From Longimicrobiales bacterium (GTDB taxonomy: Bacteria; Gemmatimonadota; Gemmatimonadetes; Longimicrobiales; Gaopeijiaceae), in contig OY282361.1 in NCBI GenBank assembly GCA_958295645.1, forward strand, positions 642,927 to 706,926: DNA of 64,000 bases. The letters run 5' to 3'. Positions 37,773 to 46,760 of the stretch are shown piece after piece (the stretch's first letter is position 1; each line of letters opens with the position of its first letter). Position numbers and translations under genes: made by a program. The notes below the pieces were generated by a model. The model was not told where the DNA came from, ran no database searches, and saw nothing but the letters and a program-made list of their open reading frames with translations.

Positions 37773-38558
37773 ATGCCCAAGAAGAACGTGGGCGCGGCGG
37801 GCCGAACGGAGGGCCAGGGCGGGACGGCGAAGCGGGACTCTGCGACCGGCGGCGGCGGCAAGCAGGCGCAGGCGCCCAGAGCCCGGAAATCGCTGCTTTC
37901 GTTGATGAGCTTGGTCGTGCAGATCATCGTCCTCGTGCTCGTCATTCGGACTTTCCTGGTGGCGACGTTCGTCATCACCTCCGGTTCCATGGAGGGCACG
38001 TTGCTGGAGGGCGACTTTCTCGTCGTCAACAGGGCCGCCATCGGCTCGCGAGTCCCGTTCACGGACGTGCGCATTCCCGGATACTCGCAGCCGCGCCGCG
38101 GCGACATTCTGGTCTTCGACCCCATTCACGAAGACGACGTGACCGTCGTCAAGCGGCTGGTCGGCATGCCCGGCGACACCCTCGAGATGCGCGGCCGCGC
38201 ACTGTACGTGAACGGGGTCGCCCAGGACGAGCCCTACGTCGTCAAGTCCGCCCCGTCGGCCGACGCCCACGACCCGAGCATGATGTGGCAGCTCGGCCAC
38301 CTCGTCGGAGGGCCGCGCCAGGACTACCGGCCCACGCGCGATCACTGGGGACCCGTCGCGGTGCCCGAAGGCCGCTACTTCATGTTGGGAGACAACAGGG
38401 ACGCGAGCCTGGACTCCCGCTTCTGGGGATTCCTGGATCGCGGGCGCTTCGAAGGCCGCGCCATGATCATCTACTACTCGTACAACCGAGAGTCGTTCAG
38501 GCCCTTCCCCTGGATCAGGGAGATACGGGCAAGCCGGATCGGGAATCTGATTCGCTGA
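37773..38558 (+). CDS. lepB: Signal peptidase I
   Basis: 261 residues from ATG 37773, with GGAAGAG ten bases upstream; GTG 37767 is an alternative. A basic Gly/Lys-rich cytoplasmic lead of 40 residues precedes one transmembrane helix (about 43-62). Box B carries the catalytic Ser in TSGSMEGTL, box D the general-base Lys in DVTVVKRLVGMPGD, and box E is LGDNRDASLDSRFWG. The enzyme removes signal peptides of Sec and Tat substrates at the outer face of the inner membrane. Its last 44 bases overlap the end of rlmN on the other strand. Confidence 0.95.
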   Translation: MPKKNVGAAGRTEGQGGTAKRDSATGGGGKQAQAPRARKSLLSLMSLVVQIIVLVLVIRTFLVATFVITSGSMEGTLLEGDFLVVNRAAIGSRVPFTDVRIPGYSQPRRGDILVFDPIHEDDVTVVKRLVGMPGDTLEMRGRALYVNGVAQDEPYVVKSAPSADAHDPSMMWQLGHLVGGPRQDYRPTRDHWGPVAVPEGRYFMLGDNRDASLDSRFWGFLDRGRFEGRAMIIYYSYNRESFRPFPWIREIRASRIGNLIR

Positions 38559-39627
38559 CCCGCCGGGCAGGGCGACTTTGCGCGGCCGCCCGCAACTGCC
38601 CGCAAGCGGCGTCGATGTCCCGCCCCCGCGGCTCGCGCACGGCCGCCGCGACCCCGGCCGCCCGCAAGGCGTCCAAGAACGCCCGCACCCGCGCCGGACG
38701 GCTGGGCCGCCAGTCCACGTAGGGGATGGGGTTGAAGGGGATGAGGTTGACGAAGGCCTCGGCCCTGAGCGCCAGCCGGGCCAGGTCGCCGACCAGCGAA
38801 CGGCCGTCGTTGACGTCGCGGATCATGGTGTACTCGAACGTCGTGCGACGGCCTCCCTTGCGCCGAAAGGCGTCCAGAGCCTCCATCAGCTCGCCGAGCG
38901 GGTAGCGCCTCTCCAGGGGCACGAGCTCGGCCCGCAGGCTGGAGACGGGCGCGTGCAGGGAGACCGCCAAGCGGAACTGCTCCTCGCGCTCCGCCAACGC
39001 CAAGATCCCCGGGACCACGCCCACGGTCGAGACGGTGACGCGCCGCGCGCCGACCCCGTATCCCGCGTTCAGAATCGTCAGCGCGGGGAAGACGGCGCGG
39101 CGGTTGGCCAGCGGTTCGCCCATCCCCATGAACACGACGTTCGTGATCGGACCCGCGCCGCGTGCGCGCGCCCACCTCGCCGCCGCCCGGTACTGCCCCG
39201 CGATCTCGCCGGCCGAGAGCTGGCGGCCGAAGCCGGACCAGCCCGTTGCGCAGAACCGGCAACCCAAGGCGCAGCCCGCCTGCGAAGAAATGCACAGCGT
39301 GAGCCTGCGGCCCGCCGGGATCAGGACGCTCTCCACCACTTCGCCGTCCTCGAGGCGCCACAGGTGCTTCACGCTGCCGTCCGCCGACTCCGCGACCTTG
39401 GCCTCGGCCGGCTCGGCGAGCCGAAACGCGCCTCCCAGGGCCGTCCGCTCGAGCGCGGGCAGATTGGTCATCCCGCCGACCGCCGAGACTTCGCCCGCGA
39501 ACACCCAGTCGGCGACTTGACGGGCGCGGTAGCCGGGCTGCCCCCGGGCGCGGAAGTGCTCCTTCAGCTGCCGTCCGAGTTCGGCGGGCGCCATGCCCAG
39601 CAGGTCGGGGCGGTCGAGGGATTCCAT
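38515..39627 (-). CDS. rlmN: 23S rRNA A2503 / tRNA A37 C2-methyltransferase RlmN
   Basis: 370 residues from ATG 39627. A radical-SAM enzyme that methylates C2 of A2503 in 23S rRNA and A37 in some tRNAs. Cluster cysteines are in CALGCRFCATG; the methyl-carrying Cys is in the DIDAACGQL block near residue 345, and FMGMGEPLAN, VSTVGVVPGI, LAVSLHAP and FEYTMIRDVND are all present. These separate RlmN from Cfr. The C-terminal tail (about 20 residues) runs antisense to the end of lepB. Confidence 0.95.
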   Translation of the reverse strand: MESLDRPDLLGMAPAELGRQLKEHFRARGQPGYRARQVADWVFAGEVSAVGGMTNLPALERTALGGAFRLAEPAEAKVAESADGSVKHLWRLEDGEVVESVLIPAGRRLTLCISSQAGCALGCRFCATGWSGFGRQLSAGEIAGQYRAAARWARARGAGPITNVVFMGMGEPLANRRAVFPALTILNAGYGVGARRVTVSTVGVVPGILALAEREEQFRLAVSLHAPVSSLRAELVPLERRYPLGELMEALDAFRRKGGRRTTFEYTMIRDVNDGRSLVGDLARLALRAEAFVNLIPFNPIPYVDWRPSRPARVRAFLDALRAAGVAAAVREPRGRDIDAACGQLRAAAQSRPARRVSESDSRSGLPVSP

Positions 39628-39827
39628 GGAGCGCTGTCTTTCCCAGGTCCGAAGGGGGGCCGCTTGAAGGCGGCGTTGCCGGTACCTTAAGCTTATCGTC
39701 GGCCAGCCTCCGGCGCCGCCCGCGCCCGCGGGCGGGGAATCTATCGAGCGCGTCCGGCCCGCTGGCGGCGACGAGGGCCGCTCGCGCCCGTGGGCGGGAA
39801 ACCACCTCGGCGGGAGAGGAGCATCAC
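39628..39827. other. Divergent spacer between rlmN and aspS
   Basis: 200 bases. A short A/T-rich island TACCTTAAGCTTATC at about 39683-39697 is the only likely promoter core, and could serve either direction. GGGAGAGGAG at 39812-39821 is the ribosome-binding site of aspS and decides its TTG start. Nothing else is recognised. Confidence 0.4.
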
Positions 39828-41621
39828 TTGAATTCGGTCGCAGAGAGCCGCACGGCCATGCGTTCGTGCGGGGCGGGCTTGGTCGGCTTGGAGCAAGCCG
39901 GGACCGAGTTGCAGATCGCCGGATGGGTGCACCGCCGCCGGGACTTGGGCGGTCTCGTCTTTCTGGACCTGCGGGACCGCTCGGGCGTTCTCCAGGCTTC
40001 GGTGGGGCCCGGCTGGTCCGCGGAGGAGGCCGTGGCCGCGGCCCGCGAGCTGCGCGCCGAGGACGTCGTCCATGTCCGCGGCACGGTCGAGCCGCGCCCC
40101 GAGGCGGCCCGCAACCCGGAAATGGCCACCGGCGACGTCGAAGTCAGAGTGTCCGAGCTGCGCTTGCTCAACCGGGCGCGCACCCCCGCGATTCCTGTGC
40201 GCCGCGCCCCCGGCGAAGAGCTGCCCTCCGAGGACCTGCGGCTCCGCCATCGCGTCTTGGATCTGCGCCGTCCCGAGCTTCAGACCGCCCTCGCGCTGCG
40301 CCACCGCATGTTGCTCGCGACGCGCAACTACTTCGACTCCCAGGACTTCCTGGAGATCGAGACGCCGGCGCTCACCAAGCCGACCCCGGAGGGCGCCCGC
40401 GACTTTCTGGTGCCGAGCCGCGTTCACCCCGGCGAGTTCTTCGCGTTGCCCCAGAGCCCGCAGTTGTACAAGCAGCTGCTGATGGCGGCCGGCTTCGACC
40501 GCTACATGCAGATCGCCCGATGCTTTCGCGACGAAGACCTCCGGGCGGATCGCCAGCCCGAGTTCACCCAGATCGACGTCGAGGCGTCCTTCGTCGGCCC
40601 CGAAGACGTCTACCGCTGGTGCGAGGGACTGATGGCGGCCCTGGCGCCCGTCGTGGGCGTCGAGGCCGAGGTTCCGTTCCCGCGTCTCTCGTACGACGAG
40701 GCGATGGAGCGCTTCGGCAGCGACCGCCCCGACCTGCGCTACGACTTGGAGGTGCGCGACCTGACGGCGGCGCTCGGCGGTCTGGAAGCGCCCGTGCTGC
40801 GCTCGGCGACGGGGGCGGGCGGGCGCATTCGCGGACTGCTGGTCGAAGGGGGCGCCTCGCTGTCGCGCAAGCAGATCGGCGGCGTGGAGGCGGCGGCCAA
40901 GGCGGCGGGCGCGCCGGGCTTGCTCTGGGCGAAGATGGGGGAGGGCGGGGCGACGGGGCCGCTGGGCCGGTTCCTTGAAGAGGGGACGGCGGAGCGCTTG
41001 GGCATGGCGGTGGGGGACTTGCTGCTGGTTGCGGCGGGGGCCGACCTGACGACTTCGCCGGCATTGGCGGCGGCCCGGGCCGCCGTGGCGGAGGCGGCCG
41101 GCCTGCGGCGCCGGACCGCGCACGCTTGGTTGTGGGTGACCGGCTTCCCCGTCTTCGAAGAGGCCGGCGGCGGTGCGCTCGCGGCGGCCCACCACCCGTT
41201 CGTGCGGCCGGCCGCCGCCGACCTTCCGTTGCTGGACTCGGACCCGCTGGCCGTGCGCGGCTTGGCCTACGATCTGGTGTACAACGGCGCCGAGCTGGGG
41301 TCGGGCAGCATGAGGAACCACGACGCCGACCTGCAGGCGCGCATCTTGGAGATGCTGGGCCTGGGCCGCGACGAGATCGAGGCCAAGTTCGGCTTCCTCC
41401 TTCGCGCCCTGAGGTCCGGCGCGCCTCCGCACGGCGGGGTCGCGCTCGGCGCCGACAGAATGGCGGCCTGCTTCTCCGGGGCCTCCAGCCTGCGCGACGT
41501 GGTGGCCTTCCCCAAGACGACGGCCGCGAGGGCGCTCTTCGAGTCTGCGCCGGCACCGGTCGCGAGCGACGATCTGGCCGAACTCGGACTCCGGCTGGCG
41601 GCGGACCCGGGGCGCGAGTGA
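39828..41621 (+). CDS. aspS: Aspartyl-tRNA synthetase
   Basis: 597 residues from TTG 39828, supported by GGGAGAGGAG six bases upstream and by the full N-terminal OB domain. Class II motifs: motif 2 in CFRDEDLRADRQPEFTQID and motif 3 in GVALGADRM; LPQSPQLYKQ and LRLRHRVLDLRRP are also typical. The bacterial GAD insertion lies between (about residues 285-430). In the anticodon domain the sequence reads RRRDLGG, with Leu40 where non-discriminating enzymes usually have His; this favours an enzyme specific for tRNA-Asp. The stop overlaps phoH. Confidence 0.95.
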   Translation: MNSVAESRTAMRSCGAGLVGLEQAGTELQIAGWVHRRRDLGGLVFLDLRDRSGVLQASVGPGWSAEEAVAAARELRAEDVVHVRGTVEPRPEAARNPEMATGDVEVRVSELRLLNRARTPAIPVRRAPGEELPSEDLRLRHRVLDLRRPELQTALALRHRMLLATRNYFDSQDFLEIETPALTKPTPEGARDFLVPSRVHPGEFFALPQSPQLYKQLLMAAGFDRYMQIARCFRDEDLRADRQPEFTQIDVEASFVGPEDVYRWCEGLMAALAPVVGVEAEVPFPRLSYDEAMERFGSDRPDLRYDLEVRDLTAALGGLEAPVLRSATGAGGRIRGLLVEGGASLSRKQIGGVEAAAKAAGAPGLLWAKMGEGGATGPLGRFLEEGTAERLGMAVGDLLLVAAGADLTTSPALAAARAAVAEAAGLRRRTAHAWLWVTGFPVFEEAGGGALAAAHHPFVRPAAADLPLLDSDPLAVRGLAYDLVYNGAELGSGSMRNHDADLQARILEMLGLGRDEIEAKFGFLLRALRSGAPPHGGVALGADRMAACFSGASSLRDVVAFPKTTAARALFESAPAPVASDDLAELGLRLAADPGRE

Positions 41622-42700
41622 CCACGGGAGCCGCATCCGGCGAAGGCCGGTTCCTTCGGAGGCCGGCGGTCGGCGGCCTTCCCCGGTCGCGAGCGAGCAA
41701 CCAGGCGCCGGGAGAGCACCGGATCGACGCGGCGGGGGCCGACCATCTCCTGCTCGCGGGCGTCGCGGACTGCAATTTGCGCGAGCTGGCCTCGCTCTTC
41801 GGCGTGCAGGTCGTGCTGCGCGGCGACGGGTTGCTGCTGGCGGGTCCGCCGGGGCCGGTGGCCGGCGCCGCGCGCGTGGCGGCGCACATGATCGAGCTCG
41901 CGCGCCTGGGCAAGCCGTTCGGGACGCCCGACGTGGCCCGCTTCGCCTCCGCGCTGGCCGACGATGCGGGACCCGCCGCCCAAGAGGACGACGAGCGGCT
42001 CCGAATCGCGGTGCCGGGCGCCGGGCGCGTGGTCGTCCCCCGCTCGGACGGGCAGCGAGCCTACCTGCAGGCGATGGAGGAGTCGGACGTGGTCGTGGGA
42101 ATCGGCCCGGCCGGCACCGGCAAGACCTACCTGGCGGTGGCGCGAGCGGTGAGCGACCTGTTCCGCAAGCGGGTGCGGCGCATCGTCCTGGCGCGCCCGG
42201 CCGTCGAGGCGGGCGAGAACCTCGGCTTCCTCCCCGGCGACCTGCAGGAAAAGGTGGACCCGTATCTGCGGCCCCTCTACGACGCGCTGGAAGACATGAT
42301 GCCCCCGGCCCGCATCCGCCGCGGCATCGCCGACCGCGCAATCGAGATCGCCCCGCTGGCCTACATGCGCGGACGGACGCTTTCGGGCGCCTTCGTCATC
42401 CTCGACGAGGCGCAGAACGCCACGGCCGCCCAGATGAAGATGTTCCTGACGCGCCTGGGCGCCGATTCGCGCGTCGTCATCACCGGCGACAAGACGCAGA
42501 TCGACCTCCCGCCGGCCCAGACGTCGGGCTTGGTGCAGATCGAGGACGTCTTGGGAGGCGTCCAGGGAATCGAATTCGTCTACATGGACGCAGGCGACGT
42601 GGCCCGGCACCGCTTGGTGGCCGAGATCGTCAAGGCGTACGAAGCCGCGGGCCAGCGCGAGGCCGTCGCGGCGCCCCTCCCGCCGGCCGACCCCGAATGA
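41618..42700 (+). CDS. phoH: PhoH-like ATPase (YbeZ)
   Basis: 360 residues from GTG 41618 (GTGA overlap with aspS). After a variable 30-residue lead comes a KH-like segment (RELASLFGVQVVLRGDGLLLAG), then the PhoH domain with Walker A GIGPAGTGKTYLAVA (about residue 166) and Walker B FVILDEAQNATAAQMKMFLTR, then VVITGDKTQIDLP. It is an RNA-associated ATPase or helicase that works with the endoribonuclease YbeY, whose gene follows pgpH. The phoH-pgpH-ybeY order is widely conserved. Confidence 0.93.
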   Translation: MTTGAASGEGRFLRRPAVGGLPRSRASNQAPGEHRIDAAGADHLLLAGVADCNLRELASLFGVQVVLRGDGLLLAGPPGPVAGAARVAAHMIELARLGKPFGTPDVARFASALADDAGPAAQEDDERLRIAVPGAGRVVVPRSDGQRAYLQAMEESDVVVGIGPAGTGKTYLAVARAVSDLFRKRVRRIVLARPAVEAGENLGFLPGDLQEKVDPYLRPLYDALEDMMPPARIRRGIADRAIEIAPLAYMRGRTLSGAFVILDEAQNATAAQMKMFLTRLGADSRVVITGDKTQIDLPPAQTSGLVQIEDVLGGVQGIEFVYMDAGDVARHRLVAEIVKAYEAAGQREAVAAPLPPADPE

Positions 42701-44889
42701 GCATCGGCCTCTCGGGGGCGCCGCAACGGCGGTGGCCGGACGCCGTGGTGCGCCACGGCGCTCGTGCGCTCGTGCTCGTCGGACTGGGCGGCGGGGTTGC
42801 CGCCTTGTTCCTTCCGGAGGCGGGCGTGGTGGTGGGACGATACCAGGAGGGCAGGGCGGCCGAGCGGGACTTCCTCGCGCAGATCCCGTTCTCGGTGCCC
42901 AAGGACCCGGTCGCCCTGACGGCGGAGCGCGATGCGGCCGCGGCCGCCGTGATCCCGACGTTCGTGTTCCGCGAGGATGCGGCCGACTCGGCCTTGGCCG
43001 CGCTGGCCAAGTTCTTCGCGGCCGTCGACTCGGCGGCGGCGGCCGCGGGGACGGCGGGCGCCGGAGCCGTGCTGGCTCGCGCGGGGATCGGCCAGGCGAC
43101 CGCCTCGCAGGTGGAGCTCGTGGCGTCGCAGCCGGCCTCGAGGCGGCTCCACGGTTTGGCCGCGCCCGCCTTTCGGTCGCTGCTTCCCCGCGGCGTGACG
43201 GCGCCGGGCGCCCTCTCAGGCTTCTCCGACGACTCCGTGCGGCTCGTGCGCAACGGCTCCGCTTCGCTGGTCTCCCGGGCTTCCGTCCTGTCGGGCCGCG
43301 AATTCTACGATCGCGCTCTCGCCGCCCGCCCGCCCGGCGACGAGACCGACCTCCTGCGCATGATCCTGGCGCGGCACCTCGTGCCCAGCTTGGCGCCGGA
43401 CCGTGTCCGCATCGAACGCGAGCAGGCCGCGGCGCGCGAGGCGGTTCCGTCTCTGCTGGCCGAGGTCGTGGAGGGCGAGGCCATCGTGAGGGCGCATCAG
43501 CGCATCGGCCCCGCCGAGCAGCGGCGGCTGGCCGCCTATCGCGCCGCCCTGCAAGCGGCGGGGGTCGGCTCCGGCCGCTCGCGCCTCCCCGGGTTGCTCG
43601 GCGGCACGATCCTGAACACGATGCTCCTCGGCGCCTTCGGGCTGCTCATGCTGTTCTACCGCCCCGAGGTCTACCATTCGTTTCGTGCGCTGGCGACCGT
43701 GGCCGGCATCTTCGCCGTCTACTTCCTGGCGGCGTTCCTGGTCGAGAGGCAGGGGTTGCCGGCGGCGGCGCTCCCGATCGTCTTCGTGGCCATATCGCTG
43801 GCGATCCTGTGGGACGGCCGAATGGCCGCCTTGGCCGTCTTCGTGCTTGCCTCCCTCACCATCCTCCAGCCGCCCTTCGCCGAGGCGCACGTCTTCGCGA
43901 CGGTCGCGGTGGGCGGAGCCGCGGCCTCGCTGGCGGTCAGGGCGTTTCGCAGGCTTTCCCAGACTTGGCTGTACATCGCCTTGATCTCCGTGGCCTACGC
44001 GACGGCCGTCCTCGGCCTGCACCTGCGCGGCGCCGAATTCGAATGGGCGCCGTACCTCGCCGGGGCGCTCGGCAGCGCGGTCGTCGGCGCCATCCTGTCC
44101 ATCGGCTTCCTGCCCGTCTTGGAGTGGCTGACGGGGATCACCACGGAGTCGACCTTGATCGGCTGGGCCGATACGAACCGGCCCATCATGCGTCGGCTCG
44201 CGGAGGAAGCCCCCGGCACGTTCGCGCACACGATGCAGGTGGCGGCCCTGGCCGAGGCGGGCGCGGGCGCCGTCGGAGCGCGAGCGTTGCTGTGCCGCGC
44301 AGGGGCCTACTATCACGATGTCGGCAAGCTGGGTCGTCCGGAGTACTTCATCGAGAACCAACAGGGCGAGAATCCCCACGACGCGCTGCCCCCCGAGGAA
44401 TCGGCCGCAATCGTGCGCGACCATGTCGTGGAGGGCCTCAAGATGGCCCGGCGCCACCGCGTTCCCAAGGTGATCTCGCAGTTCATCGCCGAGCACCACG
44501 GCGACCAGACGATCGGCTCGTTCCTCCGGCAAGCGCGCGCCGAGGCGGAATCGGAGGGAAGAGATCCCCCGGAGTCCGCGGCGTTTCGCTATCCGGGCCC
44601 CCGCCCCCAGAGCCGGGAGACGGCGGTCGCGATGCTGGCCGACGCCGCCGAGTCGGCCGTCCGCGCGATGGAGAAGCCCACCGAAGAACGCATCGCGGAG
44701 CTGGTGGAGCGCATCGTCGCCGACAGGCTGGAGCGCGGCCAGCTGGACGACTCCGGCCTGACCCTGCGCGACATCGCGACCCTCAAGAAGCGCTTCGTCG
44801 CGGTTCTGCGAGGCGTCCACCACCGCCGAATCGGCTACGCGGAGACGCGGCGGCTCACCGAGGCTCCGCCCGCAGGACGACCCGCTTGA
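42697..44889 (+). CDS. pgpH: Seven-helix HD-domain phosphodiesterase, PgpH-like
   Basis: 730 residues, ATG overlapping the phoH stop. One N-terminal helix (about 24-42), a large extracytoplasmic domain (about 45-300), seven helices (about 305-480) and a C-terminal HD domain with GTFAHTMQV (about 508), YYHDVGKLGRP (about 539), PHDALPPEESA and IAEHHGDQTIGSFL. In Firmicutes PgpH hydrolyses the second messenger c-di-AMP; the same substrate is likely but not proven here. All HD metal ligands seem intact. No diadenylate cyclase gene is in the window. Confidence 0.9.
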   Translation: MSIGLSGAPQRRWPDAVVRHGARALVLVGLGGGVAALFLPEAGVVVGRYQEGRAAERDFLAQIPFSVPKDPVALTAERDAAAAAVIPTFVFREDAADSALAALAKFFAAVDSAAAAAGTAGAGAVLARAGIGQATASQVELVASQPASRRLHGLAAPAFRSLLPRGVTAPGALSGFSDDSVRLVRNGSASLVSRASVLSGREFYDRALAARPPGDETDLLRMILARHLVPSLAPDRVRIEREQAAAREAVPSLLAEVVEGEAIVRAHQRIGPAEQRRLAAYRAALQAAGVGSGRSRLPGLLGGTILNTMLLGAFGLLMLFYRPEVYHSFRALATVAGIFAVYFLAAFLVERQGLPAAALPIVFVAISLAILWDGRMAALAVFVLASLTILQPPFAEAHVFATVAVGGAAASLAVRAFRRLSQTWLYIALISVAYATAVLGLHLRGAEFEWAPYLAGALGSAVVGAILSIGFLPVLEWLTGITTESTLIGWADTNRPIMRRLAEEAPGTFAHTMQVAALAEAGAGAVGARALLCRAGAYYHDVGKLGRPEYFIENQQGENPHDALPPEESAAIVRDHVVEGLKMARRHRVPKVISQFIAEHHGDQTIGSFLRQARAEAESEGRDPPESAAFRYPGPRPQSRETAVAMLADAAESAVRAMEKPTEERIAELVERIVADRLERGQLDDSGLTLRDIATLKKRFVAVLRGVHHRRIGYAETRRLTEAPPAGRPA

Positions 44890-45362
44890 TCACCGTCCAC
44901 GTCAACGTCGACGTCCCCTGCGACGTGCCCTGCGATCTCGTGCGGACGGTCCTCTGCGGTGCCCTGGCACGGGAGGGCGTCGAGAACGCCGAGCTGTCCG
45001 TCACGTTTCTGAGCGACGCCCGCATGACCCGAATGCACGCCCGGCACCTCGGACGGCCTCACGCCGCGGACGTGATCTCCTTCGCCCTTCACGAGCCCGG
45101 CGAGGCTCCGCTGGGCGACGTCTACGTCGGCGCGGATCAAGCGTTGCGCCAAGCCGCGGAGGCCGGCGTGGACGGAGCGGAGGAGATGGCGCGCTTGGCG
45201 TTGCACGGGACCCTGCACGTGCTGGGCTACGATCATCCTTCCGGGCCCGAGCGCACGGCGAGCGAGATGTTCCGCATCCAGGAAGAGGTGATGGCCGCGG
45301 CCGTTCGCGGCGCCGCGAACGGCCGGCCCGACGAACCCCTTCGCGGGAGACGAAGCCCGTGA
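44886..45362 (+). CDS. ybeY: Endoribonuclease YbeY
   Basis: 158 residues from TTG 44886 (TTGA overlap with pgpH). The zinc motif HGTLHVLGYDH (H-x3-H-x5-H) is intact near residue 110, and VTFLSDARMTRMHARHLG, ADVISFALHEP and LGDVYVG fill the usual order. YbeY acts in 16S rRNA 3'-end maturation and 70S ribosome quality control. The N-terminal strand follows at once from the TTG, so no later start is needed. Its stop overlaps the mgtE start region. Confidence 0.94.
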   Translation: MITVHVNVDVPCDVPCDLVRTVLCGALAREGVENAELSVTFLSDARMTRMHARHLGRPHAADVISFALHEPGEAPLGDVYVGADQALRQAAEAGVDGAEEMARLALHGTLHVLGYDHPSGPERTASEMFRIQEEVMAAAVRGAANGRPDEPLRGRRSP

Positions 45363-46720
45363 TGTCCGGCGTGGCGCCCGGCCGCTCCGCCCAGCCCGAA
45401 GCCGCCGAGTTGCTTGCCCTGGCCGAGACCGGCGACTTCGAACGTCTCGCCGCGCTGGCCGGGGACCTGCACCCCTCCGACATCGCCGACTTGGTGGCGT
45501 CGGTGCCGGACGACGGCCGTCTTCGCATCCTCCAGGCGCTCCCGACCGAAGTGGCCTCGGAGACGCTGGCCGAGATGGAGGAGGACGAGGATCGCGCGCA
45601 GCTGCTGGTGGCGCTCGACTCGGCGAGGGGCGCGGAGCTCGTCCGGGAGCTGGCCGACGACGACGCCGCCGACCTGGTGGGCGAGCTGGAACCCGCCGAC
45701 CGCGACCGCCTCTTGGCCGCGTTGCCCAGCGAGGAGGCGGAGGAGATCCGCGACCTGCTCCGCTTCGGCGAGGAGACCGCGGGCGGCCTGATGACGACCG
45801 CGCTGGTCTCGGTCCCCGCCGAGTCCACCGCCGGAGAGGCCATCGGCGAGGTGCGCCGCCGGGGCCGCGAAGTGGACGACTTCTACACCGTCTTCGTGGT
45901 CGACGAAACGGGGCGGCTCAAGGGCACGGTGCCGCTCGACGACCTGATTCTGGCCGACCCGGCCGACCCCGTCGCCTCCCTCGCGGAGCCGCTGGGCGCC
46001 ACCGTCCACCCCGACACCGACCAGGAGGAGGTCGGGCGCTTCATGGGCCGCTACAACTTGGTCGCCGTCCCGGTGGTCGACGCCTCGGGCGTGCTCCTGG
46101 GTCGCATCACCTTCGACGACGTGGTGGACGTGATGGAGGAGGAGACGACGGAGGACATCCTGAAGCTGGCCGGCCTGCCGGACGACGAAGAGCTCAAGTC
46201 CGGATGGCGCGAGGCGGTGCGGACGCGGCTGCCCTGGCTGGTGCTCAACTTGGCGACCGCGACCTTGGCCGCGTCGGTCGTCCTCCGCTACAAGGACGTC
46301 GTCGAGGGATTCGTGTTCCTGGCCTTCCTGATGCCCGTCGTCGCCGCGCTGGGCGGCAATACCGGCACGCAGGCGCTGGCCGTCACGATCCGCCGAATCG
46401 CCGTGGGCGAGGACCTGCGTCCGCGCCCCTGGGGAGTCGTGGGCAAGGAGGTTCTCGTCGGCCTGCTGAACGGGCTGATCCTGGGGCTCTGCTTCGCCCT
46501 GTTCGCCTATTTCCTGGACGGCGATCCGCGCATGGGCGTCGTGGTGCTGCTGGCGATGTGGACGAACATCGTCGTGGCGGGCTTCGCCGGGGCGATGATT
46601 CCGACCGTGTTGCACCGCCTGGGCGTGGATCCGGCCGTGGCCTCGTCCGTCTTCGTGCAGACGCTGACCGACTTGGTGGGCTTCGCGATGGTCCTGAGCC
46701 TCGCCGCGGCGCTGCTGTGA
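45362..46720 (+). CDS. mgtE: Magnesium transporter MgtE
   Basis: 452 residues from ATG 45362, sharing its A with the ybeY TGA; GTG 45359 one codon earlier is equally possible. Domain order is standard: acidic helical N domain (residues 15-135), two CBS domains (about 138-262, with GGLMTTALVSVP and YNLVAVPVVD), a plug helix, then five transmembrane helices (about 285-450) containing FLMPVVAALGGNTGTQALAVTIR, given as blocks PVVAALGGNTGTQ and ALAVTIRRIAVGE. Magnesium binding to the cytoplasmic domains closes the channel when internal levels are high. Confidence 0.93.
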   Translation: MSGVAPGRSAQPEAAELLALAETGDFERLAALAGDLHPSDIADLVASVPDDGRLRILQALPTEVASETLAEMEEDEDRAQLLVALDSARGAELVRELADDDAADLVGELEPADRDRLLAALPSEEAEEIRDLLRFGEETAGGLMTTALVSVPAESTAGEAIGEVRRRGREVDDFYTVFVVDETGRLKGTVPLDDLILADPADPVASLAEPLGATVHPDTDQEEVGRFMGRYNLVAVPVVDASGVLLGRITFDDVVDVMEEETTEDILKLAGLPDDEELKSGWREAVRTRLPWLVLNLATATLAASVVLRYKDVVEGFVFLAFLMPVVAALGGNTGTQALAVTIRRIAVGEDLRPRPWGVVGKEVLVGLLNGLILGLCFALFAYFLDGDPRMGVVVLLAMWTNIVVAGFAGAMIPTVLHRLGVDPAVASSVFVQTLTDLVGFAMVLSLAAALL

Positions 46721-46760
46721 GGGCGCGCGCCCTGCCGAGCGAGTTCGGGCCGTCGGCTTC

